The notes under the pieces: generated by a model
Databases searched by the model: none
The model's input: only the letters and a program-made list of their open reading frames with translations
What the model was told of the DNA's origin: nothing
Source: Neorhizobium sp. SOG26
GTDB taxonomy: Bacteria; Pseudomonadota; Alphaproteobacteria; Rhizobiales; Rhizobiaceae
Direction: 5' to 3'
DNA length: 64,000 bases
Assembly (NCBI RefSeq): GCF_003491345.1
Contig: NZ_CP025512.1
Location: 1,054,001 to 1,118,000 of the forward strand
Program-made: the position numbers and the translations under genes
Shown here: positions 57,512-64,000 of the stretch, piece by piece
Layout: every line of letters begins with the position of its first letter
How positions within the stretch are numbered: the first letter of the stretch is position 1

Positions 57512-59158
57512 CTATGCAGCTATGTCTTCGGGCCTGCTGATCTCTGAACCGCTCACCACGTAGCGTGGAAACTTCTTAAGCTCATTAGCCATGTCTTCTA
57601 TGGTCGGTGTCTCATAGATGTCGCCCACCTCATCTGTCTCGTGACCGCAGAACGCAAAGCGGAAGCGTTTTTCCATTCCATATCTTGCGGCCTGCCTCTT
57701 GAATGTGTGCCGCCAGGCGTGATTGGGCTGAATGTCCGGATCGCGTATGCCTACCTCCTCACGCACCCATTCGGCGAGTTTGTTCCGAGCGATGACGTAG
57801 GGTGGCCTTACTGGTTTTGTCGCGTCGGTAGACGCCTTTCTTTTATCATCTGCGTCATAGAACAAAGGCCCATCTCCCGAGGACTTGACGAACTCCAAGA
57901 AGCCCTGCGCAATCAGATGCTCGTGAATTGGCACCTTCCGGAACGACGCCCCTTTAACGGTGCCATCTTCCGGGGTGATGTCGATGATCCAGATGCCCTT
58001 GTGCTGCTTTACATTCGCGCCATGCAACTGCGTCATCTCGCCAGGACGAGAACCAGTATAGGCGCAGAGCCAGGGGACCCATCTCCGAGCGGCTGCTTTT
58101 TTTGCTTTCATCCGTGGTGGGGGCGGCTGCAAAGCTGCGTGAAGGATGGCTTGCACTTCCTCATCCTCGAGTGCCTTCTCACGTCTCTTGATTTTTTTTG
58201 GGCGAGCTACGCGAATGCCATCGAACGGATTTACCTTGAGCTTTTTGTTCTCAACCAACCATCCGAACACAACCTTGGCAGCTCGTAGCCAAACATCATT
58301 GGCCGATGTCGCGGTGCGAGAAGGGGTTACGAGTGTTTCTTTCCATCCAACCGCTTCCTCCTCGGATATCGTCGCAACGTCTCTGCCCTCGAAATATTGA
58401 TTTAATCCAAGAAGAACGCCGCGCCACCGATCAACCGTCGCCGATGCTGGCTGACGCTCCTTCACCCAAGCCTCGAACGCCTGCCAGCAGTTCATCCCAG
58501 CGAGCTTCTTGTTACCATTCGCCGCCATCGTGCTTGGCTGGGCGAACCGTTGAAGGCGTTGGTCCGGTGAGAAGTCACCCTCAGCCCGTCGTCGAAGCAG
58601 GTTGAAGGCAAACGGGACCTCGTCTTCGAGCGCATCTAGAAAAGCCCTACGCGTCTCAGCATCGAGCTTTAGATTTTGCTCAGCCATGAACGTTTCAACA
58701 TGGCCCAGCTCGATCAGTTTGGCGTCTAGGTAACGTCGCGCTGCAGCTCCTAAGCCATGGTCGTCACCGTCCGGGAGGCGAGCAAAACGATCATAAGCCT
58801 CTTCGAGCATCTCAAGGCGTGAGAACCAGTCTTCAGGCCGTCCCGGCTCGTCTTCGTGCTGCGCGATGAACCATGAATACCACTGGCCAGAAAGTGCGCT
58901 GACTTGGCGAGTTGTCAGTCTAACGGCAGCACCAGTCACCTGTGCTCTGAGGGCTTCGATCCTCTGACAGATTTGGGCATCCCAGTCTCGGAACTCGGCT
59001 TTAGCGGTCCCCATGTTGACGGACGCAGGGCGGCGGAAACGTTCTTCTCTGCCGACGCCATAAGCTAGTTTGTATTGTTCTCTGACATCTGACGGGATCG
59101 CTTTTCGAGCGAACCAGTCACCGTTCTTGGCTCGTTTCAGGCTCGTCATCGTAACCAT
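57512..59158 (-). CDS. int: Tyrosine recombinase, island integrase
   Basis: The 548-aa phage-type integrase catalyses site-specific recombination at tRNA-Leu. The catalytic domain has the first Arg in YTGSRPGEMTQL (about residue 368), HAWRHTFKRQAARYG (His-x-x-Arg box, about 490), and CGHETDEVGDIYE with the nucleophilic Tyr near residue 525. A long N-terminal arm- and core-binding region precedes it. The start is 85 bp from the tRNA gene. Candidate arm sites overlap its promoter and are positioned for autoregulation. Confidence 0.93.
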   Translation of the reverse strand: MVTMTSLKRAKNGDWFARKAIPSDVREQYKLAYGVGREERFRRPASVNMGTAKAEFRDWDAQICQRIEALRAQVTGAAVRLTTRQVSALSGQWYSWFIAQHEDEPGRPEDWFSRLEMLEEAYDRFARLPDGDDHGLGAAARRYLDAKLIELGHVETFMAEQNLKLDAETRRAFLDALEDEVPFAFNLLRRRAEGDFSPDQRLQRFAQPSTMAANGNKKLAGMNCWQAFEAWVKERQPASATVDRWRGVLLGLNQYFEGRDVATISEEEAVGWKETLVTPSRTATSANDVWLRAAKVVFGWLVENKKLKVNPFDGIRVARPKKIKRREKALEDEEVQAILHAALQPPPPRMKAKKAAARRWVPWLCAYTGSRPGEMTQLHGANVKQHKGIWIIDITPEDGTVKGASFRKVPIHEHLIAQGFLEFVKSSGDGPLFYDADDKRKASTDATKPVRPPYVIARNKLAEWVREEVGIRDPDIQPNHAWRHTFKRQAARYGMEKRFRFAFCGHETDEVGDIYETPTIEDMANELKKFPRYVVSGSEISRPEDIAA

Positions 59159-59159
59159 C

Positions 59160-59180
59160 TTTGTAGCGCCCTTTGTAGCG
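59160..59180 (+). repeat. Right candidate integrase arm sites
   Basis: TTTGTAGCG occurs at 59160-59168 and 59172-59180, the same repeat pair and 12-bp spacing as at 40832-40852 at the other island end. They lie directly upstream of the int start codon and about 63 bp from the right att repeat. Confidence 0.65.
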
Positions 59181-59242
59181 ATGGGCGTCGAGAAGGCTCA
59201 GATATTGTTCAACAATTTGAAATCCCAAGAGAAATTCTTGAG

Positions 59243-59265
59243 CTGGTGCGGACGACGGGGGTCGA
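59243..59265 (+). repeat. Right att repeat, within tRNA-Leu
   Basis: Twenty-three bases identical to 40752-40774. Here they are part of the intact tRNA-Leu: CCA end, acceptor 3' strand and T arm on the minus strand, plus one base outside the gene. Confidence 0.92.
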
Positions 59266-59328
59266 ACCCGTATGACCGAAGTCGAGGGATTTTAAGTCCC
59301 TTGCGTCTACCAGTTTCGCCACGTCCGC
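59244..59328 (-). tRNA. tRNA-Leu, anticodon TAA
   Basis: An 85-nt class-II tRNA. The acceptor stem GCGGACG/CGTCCGC is perfect, followed by discriminator A and an encoded CCA. The anticodon stem AGGGA/TCCCT encloses CTTAAAA, giving TAA for UUA leucine codons. The long variable arm and the T arm ACGGG-TTCGACC-CCCGT fit tRNA-Leu. It is the integration target of the island, which restores its 3' end. Confidence 0.97.
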
Positions 59329-59466
59329 GCGCCTTGCTTTTCAGGCACCTCGGCGATTCAGTCAAGCTGACCACACCAAATCATTGCTTTTTCGCGACCC
59401 GCGCCAATGCTTGAATGTGGGTGAGGGGCGGACATATCTGCAAGGCGCGGAGCCGCGCTGGCGCTG

Positions 59467-60150
59467 ATGGAGCAAGACGTGACCCTGACCTTTGCGATTG
59501 GCGATATCCACGGCTGCCTATCGGAGCTCGAGGAGATGCTGGGGCAGGTGGAAACCTATGCCGACGGCGGCCATGTTGTGTTTGTCGGCGACTATGTTGA
59601 CCGCGGCCCTGACAGCCGCGGGGTTGTCGAGCGGATCATGGCGGGTCCGCGCGGGCAAGGCTGGCGGTGGACGACGCTCAAGGGCAACCACGAGGAGATG
59701 CTGGTGCGCGCCCATGACAACGGCGGCGCCGAGATGGTGACCTGGCTGGAAAACGGTGGCCACGAGACGCTGCAATCCTTTGGCGGCGAATTGCCGGAGG
59801 CGGTGGTGGACTGGTGCCGCGCGCTTCCGTCCATCCATGTAGACCAGTACCGCATCTTCGTCCATGCCGGGGTCGATGAAGCGCTTCCGCTGGAGGCGCA
59901 GAACGACCATGACCTGATCTGGAAGCGGTACCGGGGCGCCGAGACGGGCTATTTCTGGGGGCGCCATCTTTGCCATGGGCATACGCCGGTGTCGGGCAAC
60001 CCGCAGACTTTCGACAACCGCACCAATGTCGATGCCGGCTGCGTTTTCGGCGGCGCGCTCGCCTGCGCGGTATTTGACGACGAGATGCCGGAGGGGCCGA
60101 TCGAGTTCCTGCGGGTGCCCGCCCTAGTGCCGCCAGAAGATCGGCGTTAG
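59467..60150 (+). CDS. PPP-family serine/threonine-type metallophosphatase
   Basis: The 227-aa protein carries the three metal-binding motifs of PPP phosphatases, GDIHG (residues 12-16), GDYVDRG (about 41-47) and GNHE (about 73-76), with a C-terminal His in CHGHTPVSG. It is related to bacterial PrpA/PrpB and diadenosine-tetraphosphatase-like enzymes; the substrate is unknown. No signal peptide. The 3' end overlaps the convergent trkH by 27 bp. Confidence 0.9.
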   Translation: MEQDVTLTFAIGDIHGCLSELEEMLGQVETYADGGHVVFVGDYVDRGPDSRGVVERIMAGPRGQGWRWTTLKGNHEEMLVRAHDNGGAEMVTWLENGGHETLQSFGGELPEAVVDWCRALPSIHVDQYRIFVHAGVDEALPLEAQNDHDLIWKRYRGAETGYFWGRHLCHGHTPVSGNPQTFDNRTNVDAGCVFGGALACAVFDDEMPEGPIEFLRVPALVPPEDRR

Positions 60151-61581
60151 CAGCACCAGCACGGTGAGGATTTCCAGGCGTCCGAGCAGCATCAGCACCG
60201 ACAGGAGATAAAGCGCCGGGTCGCTGATGGTGGAGAAATTGCCGACGGGGCCGATGATCGGGCCGATGCCGGGGCCGACATTCGCGAGGCAGGTGAGGAC
60301 GCCGGAGAAGGACGTCACGACGTCGTAGCCGAGCAGGGTCATGCCAAGGCTGCCGAGCACCCAGAGGAACAGGAAAAGGCCGAGGAACAGGAAGACGCCG
60401 CGCTGGGTATCGGCATCGACGATCAGGGTGCCGTAGCGGACCGGGTAGATCGCGTTCGGGTAGATGAGCTTGTTGATGCCGGCGCGGGCCGTGTTGAACA
60501 TCACCACGAAGCGATAGGACTTGATGCCGCCGGAGGTGGAGCCGGAGCAGCCGCCCATGGCGCTTGCGAAAAAGACGAGCATCACCGCGAACGGTCCCCA
60601 GAGCGTATAGTCGTCGCTGGAGAAGCCGCCGGTCGAAAGGATCGAGGCGATGTTGAAGAAGGAGTGGATGAGGGCGTCGTCGAGCTCCACGCTGTTCCTT
60701 AGGTGATGGTAGACGCCGAGCGCCACCGCGATGCCCCCGAGGTACCCGAGGAACACCATGATCTGCGGGTCGCGCAGCGTGTCCAGCCGGCCGCGCATGG
60801 CGAGCAGGATCAGCACCGAGAAGGGCAGGCTCGAGATCGTCAGGAAGATCGTGCAGATCACCAGGATCGCCTGGTTGTCCTTCCAGAATGCAAAAGACGC
60901 GTCATGGGTGGAAAAACCAGCCGTCGCGACCGTCGAGAGCGCGTGGTTGAGGGCGTCGAAATGGCTCATGCCGGCAACATCGTAGGCGACCGTGCAGGCG
61001 ATCGTCAGCAGGATATAGACGGCGAGGAAGGCACGGGTGAAGCTTGCGAGGCGGGCGAACGGCTTGTCGTTGGTTTCCGTTGATTCCAGCTTGAAGATGG
61101 AGGCGCCGCCGACCTTCAGGAACGGCAGGACGAAAAGCCCGAGGCCGACGATCCCGATGCCGCCGAGCCAGCACAAGAGCGAGCGCCACAGCAGGATGCC
61201 GGGCGGCTGCTTGTCGAGCCCCACCATGATCGTTGATCCAGTGGTGGTGATCCCGGAGATGGACTCAAACAGCGCCTGCGCGAAGCTGGTCTTGTATTCC
61301 GCAAGAAAGAGCGGGATGGCGCCGACGAGCGAGAACATCAGCCACAGCACGTTGACCAGCAGGAAGCCGAATCGCTTGTTGAAGGCTGGCGGCGGACCGC
61401 GGGTGGCAAGCGCGGCGGCACCCGCAATGCCGCCGACAAGGAAGCCGGACAGCGCAAAGACCTGCCAGTCCCGGTGCCCGTAATAAAGATCCACCAGCGC
61501 CGGCAGGAACATGGCCATGGAAAGGTAAAGGGCACAGAGCGCCGTAATATAGATCACCGACCGGATCAGATTGGCGTTCAA
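60124..61581 (-). CDS. trkH: Potassium uptake protein TrkH
   Basis: Integral membrane subunit of the Trk K+ uptake system, normally gated by cytoplasmic TrkA. The 485-aa protein has multiple membrane helices and four selectivity-filter-like pore loops: SISGITTTGSTI, STVATAGFST, SILSTGGFSSDD and LANVGPGIG. Length is normal. trkA is not in the window. Convergent, slightly overlapping tail with the phosphatase gene. Confidence 0.95.
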   Translation of the reverse strand: MNANLIRSVIYITALCALYLSMAMFLPALVDLYYGHRDWQVFALSGFLVGGIAGAAALATRGPPPAFNKRFGFLLVNVLWLMFSLVGAIPLFLAEYKTSFAQALFESISGITTTGSTIMVGLDKQPPGILLWRSLLCWLGGIGIVGLGLFVLPFLKVGGASIFKLESTETNDKPFARLASFTRAFLAVYILLTIACTVAYDVAGMSHFDALNHALSTVATAGFSTHDASFAFWKDNQAILVICTIFLTISSLPFSVLILLAMRGRLDTLRDPQIMVFLGYLGGIAVALGVYHHLRNSVELDDALIHSFFNIASILSTGGFSSDDYTLWGPFAVMLVFFASAMGGCSGSTSGGIKSYRFVVMFNTARAGINKLIYPNAIYPVRYGTLIVDADTQRGVFLFLGLFLFLWVLGSLGMTLLGYDVVTSFSGVLTCLANVGPGIGPIIGPVGNFSTISDPALYLLSVLMLLGRLEILTVLVLLTPIFWRH

Positions 61582-61668
61582 ACGGCTATCCCTGTCTCTC
61601 GTCGGCGAAAGCGGCTTTGTCTCTGCGCAAGCCTATGGCATAGCGGGGCCAAGACCTGAATTCAATGG

Positions 61669-62943
61669 ATGGATGACGTGAACGAGCTTGGGCTGACCAA
61701 AGCTGCTGTGGATGAGGCAAAAGCCGCGATGCGGGAAATCTTTCCCGAGACGCCACTGCAATTCAACGAACACCTGAGCCGGCGTTATGGCGCAGACATC
61801 TGGCTGAAGCGCGAAGACCTGTCGCCCGTGCGCTCCTACAAGATCCGCGGGGCGTTCAACTTCTTCCGCAAGGTGATTGCGGCCGGCGCCACGGGCAAGA
61901 CCTTCGTTTGCGCTTCGGCCGGCAACCACGCCCAGGGCTTTGCCTTCGTCTGCCGGCATTTCCAGGTGCCGGGCGTGGTCTTCATGCCGGTGACGACACC
62001 GCAGCAGAAGATCGACAAGACGCGCATGTTCGGCGGGTCCTTCATCACCATCAAGCTTGTCGGCGATATCTTCGACCAGTGTTATGCGGCGGCACGCGCT
62101 TATGTCGAAGAGATCGACGGCGCCATGGTGCCGCCCTTCGACCATGTCGACATCATCGAGGGCCAGGCGACGGTGGCAGCCGAGATGGTGGAGCAACTGC
62201 CGCACGGCACAGTGCCGGACCTGGTGATCCTGCCAGTGGGCGGTGGCGGACTGTCGTCCGGGACCTCGGGTTATCTGGAGGGCGTGGTTGCGGCCGAGAA
62301 CTTCATCTTCACGGAGCCGGAAGGCGCGCCGAGCCTGAAGAAGAGCCTGCTGGTGGGCGAACCGGTGACACTGGCCAAGTTGGACAACTTCGTGGACGGC
62401 GCTGCCGTGGCGCGCATCGGCGACCTGAATTTTGCAGCCCTTCGCCGATTTTCGCCCGACCAGGTAATGCTGGTTCCGGAAAACGCCATCTGCGTGACGA
62501 TCACCGAGATGCTGAACGTCGAGGGCGTCGTGCTGGAGCCGGCCGGCGCGCTGTCGATCACCGCGCTCGATATGCTGGGTCGCGAGAAGCTGGCGGGCAA
62601 AACGGTGGTTTGCGTCGTGTCCGGCGGCAATTTCGACTTCGAGCGACTGCCGGACGTCAAGGAGCGCGCCATGCGCTTCTCCGGCGTCAAGAAATACTTC
62701 ATCCTGCGGCTGCCGCAGCGCCCGGGCGCGCTGCGCGATTTCCTCAACCTGCTGGGGCCTGAGGACGACATCGCGCGGTTCGAATACCTGAAAAAATCGG
62801 CGCGTAATTTCGGTTCGATCCTGATCGGCATCGAGACCAGCCGGCGCGAGAATTTTGCGAGCCTCATCGACCGCTTCGAAAGTGCGGGCATGGGCTACGA
62901 GGACATCACCGAAAACGAGATCCTGGCAAACCTGGTGATCTGA
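61669..62943 (+). CDS. ilvA: Threonine ammonia-lyase (biosynthetic)
   Basis: PLP enzyme that deaminates threonine to 2-oxobutanoate, the first step of isoleucine synthesis. The 424-aa protein has the PLP-lysine motif SYKIRGAFNFF near residue 55, SAGNHAQGFAF, and the glycine-rich LPVGGGGLSSG phosphate loop near residue 190. The C-terminal part from about residue 340 (FILRLPQRPGALRDFLNLLG) is an ACT-like regulatory domain, so isoleucine feedback is expected. ilvD, same pathway, is in this window too. Confidence 0.95.
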   Translation: MDDVNELGLTKAAVDEAKAAMREIFPETPLQFNEHLSRRYGADIWLKREDLSPVRSYKIRGAFNFFRKVIAAGATGKTFVCASAGNHAQGFAFVCRHFQVPGVVFMPVTTPQQKIDKTRMFGGSFITIKLVGDIFDQCYAAARAYVEEIDGAMVPPFDHVDIIEGQATVAAEMVEQLPHGTVPDLVILPVGGGGLSSGTSGYLEGVVAAENFIFTEPEGAPSLKKSLLVGEPVTLAKLDNFVDGAAVARIGDLNFAALRRFSPDQVMLVPENAICVTITEMLNVEGVVLEPAGALSITALDMLGREKLAGKTVVCVVSGGNFDFERLPDVKERAMRFSGVKKYFILRLPQRPGALRDFLNLLGPEDDIARFEYLKKSARNFGSILIGIETSRRENFASLIDRFESAGMGYEDITENEILANLVI

Positions 62944-63018
62944 CCCTAAACTTTGGCGGCAGTCGTGGTTCAGGCTGCTGCGGGTTCCCGCTTCTCGATG
63001 GATATGCTAGGCAGCGTC

Positions 63019-63342
63019 ATGGCTTCATTTCTTTCCAACATCCTTTCCATGTTCTCCGGCGGCAACAAGGCGGCGGAGCCAGAAGCAAGCGCTGCAAAGC
63101 CGGTGGCATATGGCGACTGCACCATCATCGCGAGCCCGATCCGCGAAGGATCGCAGTTTCGCCTGGCGGGGCGCATCGAGAAGGTGGTGAACGGCGAAAC
63201 GCTGGAGCGCACCTTCGTTCGCGCCGACATGTTCACCAGCATGGATGATGCGGTCGAATACACGGTCAAGAAGGCGCAGCAGATCATCGACCAGAATGGT
63301 GCGGCGTTGTTCGGCGACGGCGAGAAGTCGCGCCCGGCCTGA
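63019..63342 (+). CDS. HlyU-family protein
   Basis: The 107-aa product from MASFLSNILSMFSGGNKA has the transcriptional-activator HlyU family pattern: VAYGDCTIIASPIREGSQFRLAGRIEK and ERTFVRADMFTSMDDAVEYTVKKAQQIIDQNG. Despite the family name, DNA binding in alphaproteobacteria is unproven. In-frame ATGs upstream would add up to 22 residues. It lies close downstream of ilvA and may be co-transcribed. Confidence 0.82.
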   Translation: MASFLSNILSMFSGGNKAAEPEASAAKPVAYGDCTIIASPIREGSQFRLAGRIEKVVNGETLERTFVRADMFTSMDDAVEYTVKKAQQIIDQNGAALFGDGEKSRPA

Positions 63343-63465
63343 CTTCGGATGACCCGATGAACGGGCGGCGGATCAAGTTCATATCGTTGATCCTCATTCA
63401 AAATTAAGGGCTGCTTCGTAGAAAAGAACAGCTATTGTTCTGTCCTGTCCTTTTCTACTGAAGCG

Positions 63466-63729
63466 ATGCATTTAGGCCTTTGGAACGCATGGAGTATCAG
63501 TGGGGGCGGGATTGCCCTCGGCTTCTCTGCGCATGCCGCCTTCGCCGACGGACTTGCGCTTCAGGCGGATCGCGTTGTCCTGACCTGGCTGCTGGTCGCC
63601 GTCGGTCTCGTGATGATGATGCAGGTCGGCTTCCCGCTTCTCGAAGCTGGCATGGTGCGATCGAAGAACTCGATCACATGGGGTAACGGCTCGCATCTAG
63701 AAACCTTGTCCAAGGTGGAATCGGACTGA
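63466..63729 (+). pseudogene. Remnant of an ammonium transporter (Amt) gene
   Basis: The first 60-65 codons resemble the N terminus of Amt transporters: signal-like start, then LTWLLVAVGLVMMMQVGFPLLEAGMVRSKNSI, the first two helices' family signature. After SKNSI the frame continues with unrelated sequence (TWGNGSHLETLSKVESD) and stops, so more than 300 residues are missing. It is either a deletion remnant or the result of a rearrangement. The following frame begins 2 bp later. Confidence 0.7.
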
Positions 63730-63731
63730 AA

Positions 63732-64000
63732 ATGCAGATGTTCAATCTCGCGCTCTTTCTCTGCGAGGCGGTGATCTACTTCTCCGTGATGATGGCGCTC
63801 CTGCATTTTCGACGGCAGCTGGGGCTCGGCGTGTTCCTCACCGCGCTCGGCGTCATGCATTTCATGGAAACCTATCTCGCGGCGGTCTATTACATCGAGC
63901 TGCCCTTCGGTACCGTGTCGCCCGGGTCGTCGGTGTTCTTTGCCGGCAAGCTGATGATGGTCCTGCTGCTCTACCTCAAGGAGGATGCAGCGACCGTTCG
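63732..64000 (+). CDS. Polytopic membrane protein, 3' end outside window
   Basis: The 89 visible codons (MQMFNLALFLCEAVIYFSVM...) carry at least two or three hydrophobic helices, with LGVMHFMETYLAAVYYIELPFG and FAGKLMMVLLLYLKEDAATVR. This pattern recalls the membrane sensor region of rhizobial diguanylate-cyclase-type proteins, but the output domain lies outside the window, so that is only a suggestion. Start at ATG 63732, with a second ATG two codons later. Confidence 0.5.
   Translation, partial: MQMFNLALFLCEAVIYFSVMMALLHFRRQLGLGVFLTALGVMHFMETYLAAVYYIELPFGTVSPGSSVFFAGKLMMVLLLYLKEDAATV

Larger units (their letters stand above)
40752..59265 (+). mobile_element. tRNA-Leu-integrated genomic island, 18.5 kb
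   Basis: The segment is bounded by a 23-bp direct repeat of the tRNA-Leu 3' end. A tyrosine integrase lies next to the intact tRNA at the right, and matching TTTGTAGCG pairs lie inside both ends. Cargo genes have mixed composition, several AT-richer than the flanks. No conjugation, replication or phage structural genes are seen, so it is a genomic island or a mobilisable or decayed element, not a prophage or ICE. Whether it still excises is unknown. Confidence 0.85.

Noticed and set aside
40752..59265. Prophage or conjugative element
   Set aside because: No capsid, tail, lysis, relaxase, type IV secretion or replication genes were found between the att repeats.

Overview
The window is a chromosomal segment of an alphaproteobacterium, almost certainly of the Rhizobiales and probably Rhizobiaceae. 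The evidence is the gene order and protein sequences of the ribosomal cluster, a short second FtsZ (FtsZ2 type), Omp25/RopB-type barrel proteins, DUF1883, DUF982 and DUF6894 proteins, and an alphaproteobacterial SOS box of the form GTTC-N7-GTTC. GC content is high, with clear dips in the accessory region.

Bases 1-18141 are the translation/transcription supercluster, all on the + strand: fusA (5' end outside the window), tuf, then rpsJ-rplC-rplD-rplW-rplB-rpsS-rplV-rpsC-rplP-rpmC-rpsQ, rplN-rplX-rplE-rpsN-rpsH-rplF-rplR-rpsE-rpmD-rplO, secY-adk, rpsM-rpsK-rpoA-rplQ. Spacing is mostly 0-40 bp. Larger gaps after tuf, rpsQ, rplR, rplO, adk and rpsK carry hairpins, two of them terminator-like (after rpsQ and rplO), which suggests internal transcription boundaries. 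A strong terminator follows rplQ.

Bases 18200-29523 are ordinary core chromosome: the methionine-sulfoxide repair pair msrP-msrQ, a DUF4112 protein, ilvD, a small LprI-like secreted protein, a Do-family periplasmic protease followed by rarA with a 4-bp overlap, DUF1883, ftsZ2, an outer-membrane barrel protein and two small proteins. A non-coding stretch then leads to a complete IS3-family element of the IS407 type (30130-31351) with a 4-bp target duplication, and a hypothetical gene. nrdJ (B12-dependent ribonucleotide reductase) has two NrdR boxes upstream. It is followed by gpt, a tandem universal stress protein, a CinA/MoaB-like protein, wrbA and a DUF982 protein.

Bases 40752-59265 form an 18.5-kb integrative genomic island. 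It is bounded by a 23-bp direct repeat of the 3' end of tRNA-Leu(TAA). The intact tRNA and a tyrosine integrase lie at the right end. The same pair of TTTGTAGCG repeats, 12 bp apart, sits just inside both ends as candidate integrase arm sites. Cargo: a 1023-aa protein with an N-terminal nucleoside phosphorylase-like domain and a region resembling a STAND/NACHT NTPase that has lost its nucleotide-binding motifs (candidate defence protein); a serine recombinase; a Crp/Fnr regulator; an IS21-family element; a broken SNase-type nuclease gene; a divergent SOS-type module (two small proteins plus an SRAP/YedK peptidase on one side, a LigD-type DNA ligase on the other) sharing a LexA box; a PAS protein; and a TRAP transporter (DctQ-DctM) without a binding protein.

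From 59331 the core chromosome resumes: a PPP-family phosphatase, trkH, ilvA, a HlyU-family protein, an amt remnant and the start of a membrane protein cut by the window end.
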